The notes under the pieces were generated by a model. The model was not told the origin of the DNA. It made no database searches and saw nothing but the letters and a program-made list of their open reading frames with translations. From contig DATAVR010000108.1 in assembly GCA_036267635.1 (NCBI GenBank), positions 1-64,000 of the forward strand: a stretch of 64,000 nt of DNA, read 5' to 3'. The DNA is from JADGRB01 sp036267635. GTDB taxonomy: Bacteria > Myxococcota_A > Polyangia > Fen-1088. Positions 16,191 through 25,943 of this stretch are shown piece by piece (the first letter of the stretch is position 1; the number at the start of each line of letters is the position of its first letter). The position numbers and the translations under genes are program-made.

Positions 16191-18758
16191 CTACCTGAGG
16201 GTGATCTGGCCGCGGAGCTCGATCTGCCGCGACGATGCTCCGACCAACAGCTCGAACGTCCCCGGGTCCGCGCGCCACTGCTTCGTTTTCACGTCGAAGT
16301 AGGAGAGCGCGCGCCGGTCGAGCGCGATTCGCACCCGCTTGGTCTGGCCGGGCGCGAGATCGACCTTGGCGAACCCCTTCAGCTCCTTGGGCGGGCGCGG
16401 AACCGCCGCGTGGCGATCGCCGACGTAGAGCTGCGCCACCTCCGCGCCCCGGCGCTTGCCGACGTTGGTGAGGTCGAAGGTGACGGTGACCGGCGCATCG
16501 CCCGAGAGCACCTCGGGCGACACCGACAACGCTCCGTATTTGAAGCGGGTGTACGACAGACCATGGCCGAACGGATAGAGCGGCTTGGCGCCGGTGGCGT
16601 CGAAGTGCCGGTAGCCGACGAAGACACCTTCCCGGTAGGCGATCTTCTTCGCGGCGTTCGGGTAGTAGCTGGCGGCGACGGCGCTCTCCTCGAAGCGGCG
16701 CTCGAACGTGACCGGCAGCTTCCCCGACGGCGTCACGTCGCCGAACAGCGCCTCGGCCAGCGCGGTGCCGCCCTCTTGCCCCGGGTACCAGGTTTCTATG
16801 ATGGCTGGGACGTGGTCGACGAAGCCGGTCATGTCGACGCCGCCGCCGGAGGTCAGCGCCACCACGACGTGCTTGTTGGCGGCGCGGACGGCGGCGATGA
16901 GCTCGTCCTGCCCCGCCGGGAGCTGGAACGTCCGGTCGTACCCTTCGCTCTCGGTCATCGGCTCGAACCCGGCGGCGACCACCACCACGTCGGCGCGCGC
17001 CGCCAGCTCCTTGACCGCCGGATCGACGAAGGCGTCGGCGCGGCGCACGCCCAGGCCGACGCGCGCGTGGTGATCGCCGTGGAGGTACTCGAACCGGATG
17101 GCGTACGGCTTACCGGCCAGGAGCGGCAGCGAGGCGAATTGAATCGGCTGCGGTCCGCGCGCCCGGTCGAGGATCAACTTGCCGTCGACGTAGAGGCGGT
17201 ACTCGTCGAGGCCGTAGCTGAAGGCGGCGAAGCGGTAGTCGCCCGAGGTCGCCGGAATGAAGGCCCCGGTCCAGCGCGCCGATGACTGCTTGCGCGCGCC
17301 GGTCGGCCAGAAGTTCGGCTTGTCCCAGGCGAAGTTGACGTGCTCGTCGACGCGCGTGAGCGCCGGCGCGCCGGCGAGCGCCGGATCGTCGAAGTATTCG
17401 CCCTTGAGCCCCGGCTGGCCCGGCTTTCCGTTGGTTGGGGGCGCGGTGACGAAGTCGGTGGCGTCGAAGATCTCGGCGAGCGTCGGGACGCCGTGGTGGA
17501 CGAGGACGGTGGCGCGCCCGCGCAACGCATCGGCCAGCCCTTGCACGAAGCTGACCGCCGCCAGCGGCCGCACCTGCGCGCTGCCGCCGCCCACCGGGAC
17601 GGCCGGGTAGGCGTTCGGTCCGATGAGCGCGACGGTTTTGATCTTCGACTTGTCGAGCGGCAGGAGGTCGCCTTCGTTCTTCAGCAACACCAGACCGGCG
17701 CGCGCGGCGTCGAGCGCGGCGGCCCGCCCCTCTTCGCTGTAGAGTGAGAGCGTGGCGTCGGCGGCCGGGCGGTCGAGCCAGCCGAACCGGATCGCGGTGC
17801 GCAGGATCCGCCGGACCTTGTCGTCGATCGTCGCCGCCGAGACCTTGCCGGCCTCGAGCGCGGGCAGCAGCGTCTCGCGATTCATGAACTTCGCCGACGG
17901 CATCTCGAGGTCGAGGCCGGCGTTGGCCGCCGCCACACCGTCGTAGGTCGCGTCCCAGTCGGACATGACGACGCCGTCGAATCCCCACTCCTTCTTCACT
18001 AGGCCGTCGACCAGCGCGGCGTTCTCGGTCATGTGGAGGCCGTTCACCAGGTTGTAGGAGGTCATCAACGCGCCGACGTGCGCCTCCTTGATCGCGGCCT
18101 CGAACGCCGGCAGATAGATCTCGCGCATCGTCCGCTCGTCGATGTCGGAGCTGGTGTGGTGGCGATCGACCTCCGAGTTGTTGCCCAGGAAGTGCTTGAT
18201 GGTCGCGCTCACCCCTTGCGCCTGCATCCCCTCGACGTAGGCGACCGCCATCCGCGACGCCAGGAAGGGATCCTCGCCGAGGTACTCGAAGTTCCGGCCG
18301 CACATCGGCGCGCGGTAGATGTTCACGCCGGGCGCCAGCATGATCTGGACACCACGCGCGCGGGCGTCGCGGCCGATCATGGCGCCGACACGCTCCGCGA
18401 GCGCGACGTCCCAGCTGGCGGCGAGGCCGATCCCGGCCGGGTAGGCGGTCGAGGGGCCGACGTTGCGGACGCCGAACGGTCCGTCGGCCATTCGAAATGC
18501 CGGCAGCCCGAGCCGTTTGACGGCCCGGACGTAGAAGTTGTCGGTGCCGCCCAGGTAGTCGATCTTCTCGTCGAGCGTCATCTGGTCGAGGATCGCGTCG
18601 GCGCGCTTCTCGATCTCGGCGGCGGTCGGGGTCGGGGTCGGTGTCGGGGTTGCTGTCGGCTTGGGGGTCACGGCGGCGGCTTTCGTCAGCAGGAGCCCGG
18701 CCCCGGCGACGACGACGGCGGCGCCGAGGACGCGGGACGAGATCCGTCGGAGAATCAT
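16191..18758 (-). CDS. Secreted GH3 beta-glucosidase with inserted PA14 domain
   Basis: 855 residues. A signal peptide (1-29) is followed by a Pro-Thr linker (about 33-46), the GH3 barrel (about 50-330), the alpha/beta domain (about 355-680) interrupted by a PA14 domain (about 455-595, starting GEYFDDPALAG), and a C-terminal fibronectin-III-like domain. The nucleophile is Asp267 in VMSDWDAT. The inserted PA14 is typical of many bacterial GH3 beta-glucosidases and helps shape the substrate site. It starts 22 nt after the stop of the GH5-like gene, so an operon is possible, although a TACGTT box lies in that gap. Confidence 0.93.
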   Translation of the reverse strand: MILRRISSRVLGAAVVVAGAGLLLTKAAAVTPKPTATPTPTPTPTAAEIEKRADAILDQMTLDEKIDYLGGTDNFYVRAVKRLGLPAFRMADGPFGVRNVGPSTAYPAGIGLAASWDVALAERVGAMIGRDARARGVQIMLAPGVNIYRAPMCGRNFEYLGEDPFLASRMAVAYVEGMQAQGVSATIKHFLGNNSEVDRHHTSSDIDERTMREIYLPAFEAAIKEAHVGALMTSYNLVNGLHMTENAALVDGLVKKEWGFDGVVMSDWDATYDGVAAANAGLDLEMPSAKFMNRETLLPALEAGKVSAATIDDKVRRILRTAIRFGWLDRPAADATLSLYSEEGRAAALDAARAGLVLLKNEGDLLPLDKSKIKTVALIGPNAYPAVPVGGGSAQVRPLAAVSFVQGLADALRGRATVLVHHGVPTLAEIFDATDFVTAPPTNGKPGQPGLKGEYFDDPALAGAPALTRVDEHVNFAWDKPNFWPTGARKQSSARWTGAFIPATSGDYRFAAFSYGLDEYRLYVDGKLILDRARGPQPIQFASLPLLAGKPYAIRFEYLHGDHHARVGLGVRRADAFVDPAVKELAARADVVVVAAGFEPMTESEGYDRTFQLPAGQDELIAAVRAANKHVVVALTSGGGVDMTGFVDHVPAIIETWYPGQEGGTALAEALFGDVTPSGKLPVTFERRFEESAVAASYYPNAAKKIAYREGVFVGYRHFDATGAKPLYPFGHGLSYTRFKYGALSVSPEVLSGDAPVTVTFDLTNVGKRRGAEVAQLYVGDRHAAVPRPPKELKGFAKVDLAPGQTKRVRIALDRRALSYFDVKTKQWRADPGTFELLVGASSRQIELRGQITLR

Positions 18759-18765
18759 CGCCGCG

Positions 18766-18771
18766 AACGTA
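18766..18771 (-). promoter_or_regulatory. TACGTT box, 7 nt before ATG (leaderless-type promoter)
   Basis: Minus strand TGC-TACGTT then 7 nt and the ATG at 18758. It sits in the 22-nt gap after the upstream gene's stop and could drive the GH3 gene on its own. Confidence 0.45.
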
Positions 18772-18780
18772 GCATGCAGG

Positions 18781-20457
18781 TCACGGCGCGCGGGAGATCT
18801 GGCCGGCGAGATGGCGCGTGAAGGGGGGGATCTCGAGGCGCAGCAGCCCGTCCACGCCGGCGACCGCCGCCGTCCCGACGACCGCGCCGGTCACGTCGTT
18901 GCGCCAGACCACCCGATGGTCGCCGGGGGGGAAATCGCGCAGGCGGACCGTCACGCCCGCGACCTCCCGCCCATAGCTCGGCGCGGGACCGACGATCCAG
19001 AGCGCCCGATCGTCGCCGCGGCCGAGCGCCAGAACCGTCGTTCCGGCCGGGTCGGCGGTTGCCGTGTCGTCGGGCTCGAACGACTGCCGTGCGTCGAGCC
19101 CCCGCAGAAAGTCGGCGAGGACCCGAAAATGATGGGCGCGCGCCGGCGTCATCGGCTCGTCGGAGTCGAGGTGGAACGGCGGCGCGGAGTGCGCCAGCGC
19201 GCCGGCTCCCGAGAAGATCGCGGCCCAGATCCCGGTGTGGGTGTGATCGTAGAGCGCCGGATCTTCGCCGCCGTAGGCGAACTCGCCGCAGAAGATCGGT
19301 TTGCCGTAGCCCCAGGTCTGGCGCACGCGCCGGATCATCTCGTCGGCGTGCGCGCGTGGATCGTGGACGCCGTAGAGGTGCCACTGGATCAGATCGAGAT
19401 CGGGGCTCTGGTACAGCGGCCGCTCGTCGCCTTCGATGTTGGAGGCGAGGCCAATTGAACCGACCGTGACGAGATGGCCGACGGGATCGCGTGCTCTCCA
19501 ATCGTGCGCCAGGTCCTCGGCCCAGGGAATCCAGAGTCGTTCCGGGATTTGCCCGTCCCATTCGGGCTCGTTGAGCAAATCGATCGCCAAAAGGTGAGTC
19601 GAATAACCGTAGCGCGCCAGCAGGTAGCGGAGCTTGCGTTTGGCGGCGGCGCGCAGATCGGCGCGCGTGAAGACCTCCCCGTTGCGCGTCGCCGAGCCGC
19701 CGTTGACCACGTTGTAGGGGTTGTCGTTCCAATTTTTCCACGAGTCGCCGGGGGACAATCCGATCGCGAATGCCGTCAATATGACGTAGATTCCGTGCGC
19801 CTCGGCGGCCGCGAAGATTTCGTCCAGGTCGCGCGCCACCGTCTCGTCGAACGTACCCAACTTCGGTTCGAGACAGCCGAGGCGGACCGGCAGGTGCGGG
19901 CCTTTCCACTTGCAGCCCGTGATGATGAACAGCCGGAGGGTGGTCATTCCGCTCTCCGCCATGGCCGCGACGTAGTCGGCTGCTTTCAGGTGACGGTAGT
20001 TCCAGCTGGGGTCGTAGACGTTGATGCGGTTTTCGCCCAGCACGAAGAAAGGCGTCCCGTCATCGAAGCGCAACAGCCGTCGATTCGCCGGATCGATGCG
20101 GACCGGGCCGCGGTCACTGCCAGCTCCGACACGGAAGCCCCCGCTGGCGAGCAGCGGACCATCGTCAGCCGCTCGCGCCTCGTAGCGGTATTCGCCGAGC
20201 TCAGGAGGCGCGAAACGAAATACCGAGCTGTCGCCCGACGGAAAACCGAACACCCGCGTCGTTCGTCCGGTGGCCGAGGTGAAGGTGATGAACGGATCGG
20301 CGTCGTACGGCTGGCGCCCGGGCGCACGGATCTCGACCTTCGCGTATCGCGCCACCGCGGACGACGTTGCGCCAACGCCGTCGGTGGGGCGAACGGTCGC
20401 CGCGGAACAGCCGAAGACGAGGGCGGCCAGCACCAGCGCGACGAGTGCTCCGTTCAC
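18781..20457 (-). CDS. GH5-like (clan A) glycosidase with DUF5060-type N-domain, lipoprotein
   Basis: 558 residues. Lipobox LVFGC at about residue 17, an Ig-like DUF5060-type domain (about 40-130), a (beta/alpha)8 barrel (about 135-455) and a small beta sandwich (about 465-555). Clan-A catalytic residues are visible: acid/base Glu297 in LLNEPEW and nucleophile Glu392 in FCGEFAYGG. The barrel resembles putative cellulases or mannanases of GH5-like subfamilies, but I cannot name the subfamily or substrate. Together with the GH3 gene it makes a two-enzyme surface system. Confidence 0.85.
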   Translation of the reverse strand: MNGALVALVLAALVFGCSAATVRPTDGVGATSSAVARYAKVEIRAPGRQPYDADPFITFTSATGRTTRVFGFPSGDSSVFRFAPPELGEYRYEARAADDGPLLASGGFRVGAGSDRGPVRIDPANRRLLRFDDGTPFFVLGENRINVYDPSWNYRHLKAADYVAAMAESGMTTLRLFIITGCKWKGPHLPVRLGCLEPKLGTFDETVARDLDEIFAAAEAHGIYVILTAFAIGLSPGDSWKNWNDNPYNVVNGGSATRNGEVFTRADLRAAAKRKLRYLLARYGYSTHLLAIDLLNEPEWDGQIPERLWIPWAEDLAHDWRARDPVGHLVTVGSIGLASNIEGDERPLYQSPDLDLIQWHLYGVHDPRAHADEMIRRVRQTWGYGKPIFCGEFAYGGEDPALYDHTHTGIWAAIFSGAGALAHSAPPFHLDSDEPMTPARAHHFRVLADFLRGLDARQSFEPDDTATADPAGTTVLALGRGDDRALWIVGPAPSYGREVAGVTVRLRDFPPGDHRVVWRNDVTGAVVGTAAVAGVDGLLRLEIPPFTRHLAGQISRAP

Positions 20458-20554
20458 GCCTCGCTCCCTGTGCCGCCGGGCGCGCCTCCGGCGGCACCGT
20501 TCCCCCGAACGGGTTTGGAAGCAACGCTCGCGCGCGGAGGCGAGGGAGACCGCT

Positions 20555-20893
20555 CTAGGCGGCCTTCTTCAACTTCTTCGCGCGCCGCGCTTCGCGGTAC
20601 TTCTTGATCTGCGCTTTGGGAATGTCTTTGTGCTTGGAACAAACCATTCCGAACACCGGCGCAGCAGGGTTCTTGCATCCGGGAACCGGGCAGAGCTGTT
20701 TCGGGCCCTTGCGCCGCGGCTTCTTTCCGAGCGCGAGGCCACCGGCCAAGCTGGCGAGCTTGGGGGGACGGCCCGGCGATCGCTTGCCCCCGAGCGCGTT
20801 CTCGACTGCCACGCGGGCGCGATCCAGAGCCTGGTGCTCCATCAGGGAGCTGAGTTGATTGGCGAAATCCTCGATCAGAGAGCGAATTGTCAT
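20555..20893 (-). CDS. Small basic AT-hook protein with Cys/His cluster
   Basis: 112 residues from the ATG at 20893; the longer ORF upstream reads through promoter sequence. N-terminal helix (1-35), an AT-hook core SPGRPPK (about 42-48), a Lys/Arg-rich middle, then CPVPGCKNPAAPVFGMVCSKH, a C-x4-C-x11-C-x2-H pattern that could bind zinc, and a lysine-rich tail. Probably a nucleoid-associated or regulatory DNA-binding protein of a type common in myxobacteria. TATTAT lies 8 nt before the ATG with TTGTTT 18 nt further up, so the mRNA is probably leaderless. Confidence 0.75.
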   Translation of the reverse strand: MTIRSLIEDFANQLSSLMEHQALDRARVAVENALGGKRSPGRPPKLASLAGGLALGKKPRRKGPKQLCPVPGCKNPAAPVFGMVCSKHKDIPKAQIKKYREARRAKKLKKAA

Positions 20894-20901
20894 CGGCGCG
20901 G

Positions 20902-20931
20902 ATAATAGGCCCATCATTTGACGCCAAACAA
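20902..20931 (-). promoter_or_regulatory. Promoter of the AT-hook gene (TTGTTT-18-TATTAT)
   Basis: Minus strand: TTGTTT (20931-20926), 18 nt, TATTAT (20907-20902), then 8 nt to the ATG at 20893. Transcription would begin at or a base or two from the start codon. Confidence 0.55.
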
Positions 20932-21329
20932 GGGTTTGTAAACGTGGGCGCGACTTTTTTCTTCCTCCTAATTTTCGCACTGACTTTCGCACGTTCTCCC
21001 GCGTTCCCTCATCGGGGCGGTGGATCGACGTTTCGGAATTGTCGGCGATACGGGAACCGAGAGTCTCCAAAGCTCGGCGCCACCGTCGGCGAGGCCCCGC
21101 TCGTTTAAAAATGCGACGTCAATTGGGCTACAGCGTACGAAAATCAGGCGGCGTCTCAACGACGGTCGACGCGAATGACAATTTCTCACGCAACGAGCCA
21201 TACGCCTCGGCGGGTCCGTCCGTGGGTCGCCGTTTGGTAGCGACAAACGACGCGCGAACAAATTTCTGACTTTCGTCCTCCCGGCCGGCTGATCGAGAAG
21301 AGCGCGGCCCCAGGCGCGTGACGCGCGCC
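20932..21329. other. Non-coding stretch with no recognisable gene
   Basis: About 400 bases with several short ORFs on both strands (60-76 residues) that have no starts with ribosome sites and no protein-like composition. I see no RNA gene. The base composition is less GC-rich than in the neighbouring genes. Confidence 0.6.
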
Positions 21330-21348
21330 GGTAATGATAATGATCTTG
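21330..21348. promoter_or_regulatory. Fur-box-like sequence
   Basis: The 19-mer beginning GGTAATGATAATGAT matches the classical Fur consensus (GATAATGATAATCATTATC) at 14 of 19 positions by hand alignment. It overlaps the start of the 44-residue ORF. Iron control is inferred from similarity only. Confidence 0.45.
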
Positions 21349-21468
21349 ACAATTAATATCAGCACCGACTCGACCGACTGGCTCGACGCGCCGACGGAAT
21401 TCGACGTCGTCCCCACGGAGTTTCAGGTTCTGTACGACTGGGTGGCCCAGGGAGCGCTCGACAACTGA
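21334..21468 (+). CDS. Small acidic ORF, 44 residues, possible remnant of a haem-protein tail
   Basis: Reads MIMILTINISTDSTDW at the start and EFQVLYDWVAQGALDN at the end; ATG 21334 or 21340. The ending resembles the last helix of secreted c-type cytochrome-like domains (a W-I/V-x-x-G-A pattern), and the next gene has a CxxCH motif. No stop-free extension exists upstream (in-frame TGA at 21319). It may be a real tiny protein, or the 3' end of a decayed gene. A Fur-like box covers its start. Confidence 0.35.
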   Translation: MIMILTINISTDSTDWLDAPTEFDVVPTEFQVLYDWVAQGALDN

Positions 21469-21549
21469 GGTCCGGCGATTTTCGAACGCGTCGCGCGCGA
21501 CCTGACGCGCTGTGGGGCGGGCGGGCGGGGTCCGCTTGCGCCGGGGGTT

Positions 21550-21568
21550 GAAAATGAATATCAATTAC
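21550..21568. promoter_or_regulatory. Second Fur-box-like sequence
   Basis: The 19-mer beginning GAAAATGAATATCAA matches the Fur consensus at 13 of 19 positions by hand. It lies 27 nt before the ATG of the mono-haem lipoprotein, a normal operator distance. Confidence 0.45.
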
Positions 21569-21595
21569 GGTATCGATTAGGTCGTCCGGAGACGC

Positions 21596-21952
21596 ATGCG
21601 CGCGAGCTCGTCCACGCCTCGGTTTTTGCGATCGCTCCTTCGCTGGGGCGGCGCGGCGGCGGTGGCGTTGTCGATCGGATGCGGGACCGAGGGCGCGGTC
21701 GGGAGCGCGCCAACCGGCGGGCAGACCGCGCAGGCTTCGGCGGCCTCGCCGGCTTCCTCGCGGACTTCTTCGATCGATCGCGCGCACATCGTGGCCGTCT
21801 ATCAGAGTCACTGCGGATCGTGCCACCGTCCGGTCGCGCCCGGCAGCGAGCCTTCCGAACGTCTGCAAGCCGAGCTGGTCGTTCACCACAAGCGCACCCG
21901 GTTGAGCGAGGCGGAGTGGGCCGGCCTCGACGCGTTTCTCGCGCGTCCCTAG
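21596..21952 (+). CDS. Small mono-haem c-type cytochrome-like lipoprotein
   Basis: 118 residues: signal peptide with lipobox (LSIGC, about residue 29), a Ser/Ala-rich linker (30-60), then one haem-binding CGSCH motif in YQSHCGSCHRP. The C-terminus HHKRTRLSEAEWAGLDAFL is typical of short c-type cytochrome domains, but no distal Met is evident; the pair of His in VVHHKR may serve instead. It would sit in the periplasm on a lipid anchor. The upstream Fur-like box suggests induction at low iron. A weak GGAGA lies 4-8 nt before the ATG. Confidence 0.7.
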   Translation: MRASSSTPRFLRSLLRWGGAAAVALSIGCGTEGAVGSAPTGGQTAQASAASPASSRTSSIDRAHIVAVYQSHCGSCHRPVAPGSEPSERLQAELVVHHKRTRLSEAEWAGLDAFLARP

Positions 21953-21987
21953 CCGACGCGCGCGCGGCGCCGGCCGGACGGGCGCGC

Positions 21988-21993
21988 TAGGCT
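21988..21993 (+). promoter_or_regulatory. TAGGCT box, 8 nt before ATG (leaderless-type promoter)
   Basis: CGC-TAGGCT, then 8 nt, then the ATG at 22002. No clear -35. Confidence 0.4.
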
Positions 21994-22001
21994 GAGCGGC
22001 G

Positions 22002-23873
<1,872 letters not shown>

Positions 23874-24029
23874 CGCCGGAGCTGCTCGATGGGGAATGGG
23901 CCGATCGGCGTGGCCGCGCGCACGCAATATGCGCAAGTTATTGGGAAAACTGGAAACCTACATATCGGTGGATGTGAGAAAACTAGCGTTAAATCAACTA
24001 GTTGCATCGTTTCCCTGCCGTGAAAACCG
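23874..24029. other. AT-richer spacer with a short palindrome
   Basis: No gene. Contains AACTAG at 23981-23986 and the perfect palindrome CAACTAGTTG at 23995-24004, so AACTAG occurs twice 15 bp apart. This could be a regulator site for the DUF1592 gene downstream. Confidence 0.35.
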
Positions 24030-24058
24030 TTGCGTGCTCGAGTCTCAATTCGTACTGT
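24030..24058 (+). promoter_or_regulatory. Promoter of the DUF1592-DUF1552 operon (TTGCGT-17-TACTGT)
   Basis: TTGCGT at 24030-24035, exactly 17 nt, TACTGT at 24053-24058, then 13 nt to the ATG at 24072. This also argues against the longer ORF that begins with the TTG of the -35 box. Confidence 0.5.
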
Positions 24059-24071
24059 TCAGGTCTCACTT

Positions 24072-25943
24072 ATGTCGGGTCGCTTGAAGATCTCTGCCGC
24101 CGCGCTGGCGGCGCTCGTCGGTGCCGCAACCATCGGTTGTGCCGGACGTGATTACCAAGGCTCGGGGACCGGTGGCAGCGGCGGAAGCGGCAGCAGCGGC
24201 GGAAGCGGCAGCACCGGCGGAAGCGGCAGCACCGCCGGCAGCGGCAGCAGTGGCGGCGCGGGCGGTCTCGACACCATGTCGCTGCTCCAGACCGATGTCC
24301 GACGGCTGACGAACGCCGAATACGATGCCTCGGTCGCAGCGCTGTTCGGGACGACGCAGACGCCGGCCGCTTCGACGTTCTCGGCCGATTCCACCCAGAG
24401 CGGCTACACGCTGAACGAAGGGCAGGTCGTCGCCTCGCAAATGGCGAAGGATCTCGACACCGCCGCGATCGCGCTCGTCACAGAGGCGCGCGGGAACGGG
24501 AAGCTCGCGGCGCTCTCGCCCTGCTCGAGTCCGACCACCGGGGGAGCGGCCTGCGCCGCGACCTTCGTCAGCACGTTCGGCGCGCAGGTCTACCGCCGTC
24601 CGGTCACCAGCGACGAGGCGGCCAACCTGGCGACGGTCTATCAGGCGGCGGTCACCGGCGACACCGGGAGCTCGCCGTACAACGACGGCATCGACCTCGT
24701 CACGCGGACGATGCTGGAGTCGCCCGGCTTTCTCTACGTCACCGAGCTCGGCGCCGACGCGCCGTCGACCGACCCGAGCGTCACCCTCACGCCGTACGAG
24801 ATGGCCAGCACGATGTCCTATCTGCTGACCGCCGGGCCGCCGGACGCGACGCTGCTGCAGGCGGCCGCGAACGGCGGGCTCGCCTCGCCGGACGATCTCG
24901 AGACGCAGGCGCGCCGCCTGCTCGCCACCCCGGGAGCGTCGGGCCGGCTGGTGCGCCTGGTGCGCGAGTGGCTGGGGCTGAGCGCGACCGGGCAGATCGC
25001 CAAGGACATGAACTGGTACCCGGACTTCGCCTCGCTCAACGCGGCGGCGATGATGGACGACGAGACCACCAGCTTCATCACCGAGGTGCTGAACAACACC
25101 GGCAGCGTCAACGAGCTCCTCGGCGCGGGTTACACCATCATCAATCCGACCTCGACCGTCACCGCCAGCGCGATCTCCACCTACTACTCGAAGTTTTACG
25201 GAGTGACCGGCGCTTCGGCGGCGGAGGTCTCTCTGGCCGGCGCCAAGGGCGGGGCGCGGATCGGCATCCTCAATCAGGGCGCGTTCAACTCCGTTTACGC
25301 CCACGCCAGCACGTCGGCGCCGGTGCTTCGCGGCGTCGCCGTCATGCGCCGGGTCACCTGCATTCCGGTCCCCGATCCGTCGACGCTCAACATCACCGTT
25401 CCGCCGCCGCCGGCGCCGGACGCCAGCAACCCGGAGACGACGCGCGCGCTCTTCAACGTGCACGGGACGACGATGGGCTGCGCGCAGTGCCACACCGGCA
25501 TCGACGCCTTCGGCTTCACCTTCGAGGGCTACGACGGGATGGGTGAGTACCGCACGATCGACGCCGACTCCAAGGGGACCGTCCACCTCGCCACGGAGAA
25601 GGTCGCCTCGACCCGATCGCAAGCGATCGGCGGCTACGAGTACCTGCCGATCGATACCTCGACGACGGTCTCCAGCACGAACACCGATCTCGATCAGGCG
25701 TACACCGACAGCAACGCGCTGGCGAAGGTGCTGGCCTCGAGCCCCACCGTCGCCAGCTGCGTGCCGACGCAGCTCTTCCGCGGATCGACCGGCCGCAGCG
25801 ACGCCACCGGCGCCCTGACCGCCAGCGAGACGGCTTTCCAGACAGCCTGGAGCCAGCTCAGCTCCGACAAGCAGGGGAACATCGTCGAGATCCTGGTCGC
25901 CTATCTCAGGAGCCCGCTGTTCTCGCAACGGAGGACGATGTGA
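24072..25943 (+). CDS. DUF1592/DUF1588-type secreted lipoprotein (planctomycete-style cytochrome-linked)
   Basis: 623 residues from the ATG at 24072. Lipobox ATIGC near residue 22, a Gly/Ser/Thr linker (about 30-70), then the DUF1587-DUF1595-DUF1592-DUF1588-DUF1585 series: LTNAEYDASVAALFG, VYRRPVTSDEAANL, TRTMLESPGFLY, and near residue 470 CAQCHTGIDAFGF, a CxxCH within DUF1588. Such proteins always travel with DUF1552 proteins, as here. The function is not established; a surface redox or polymer-degrading role has been suggested for the group. Its stop overlaps the next start (ATGTGA). Confidence 0.88.
   Translation: MSGRLKISAAALAALVGAATIGCAGRDYQGSGTGGSGGSGSSGGSGSTGGSGSTAGSGSSGGAGGLDTMSLLQTDVRRLTNAEYDASVAALFGTTQTPAASTFSADSTQSGYTLNEGQVVASQMAKDLDTAAIALVTEARGNGKLAALSPCSSPTTGGAACAATFVSTFGAQVYRRPVTSDEAANLATVYQAAVTGDTGSSPYNDGIDLVTRTMLESPGFLYVTELGADAPSTDPSVTLTPYEMASTMSYLLTAGPPDATLLQAAANGGLASPDDLETQARRLLATPGASGRLVRLVREWLGLSATGQIAKDMNWYPDFASLNAAAMMDDETTSFITEVLNNTGSVNELLGAGYTIINPTSTVTASAISTYYSKFYGVTGASAAEVSLAGAKGGARIGILNQGAFNSVYAHASTSAPVLRGVAVMRRVTCIPVPDPSTLNITVPPPPAPDASNPETTRALFNVHGTTMGCAQCHTGIDAFGFTFEGYDGMGEYRTIDADSKGTVHLATEKVASTRSQAIGGYEYLPIDTSTTVSSTNTDLDQAYTDSNALAKVLASSPTVASCVPTQLFRGSTGRSDATGALTASETAFQTAWSQLSSDKQGNIVEILVAYLRSPLFSQRRTM

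Noticed and set aside
21128..21352. 74-residue minus-strand ORF in the spacer before the haem lipoprotein
   Set aside because: Biased composition, no ribosome site or promoter box, overlapped by other weak ORFs.
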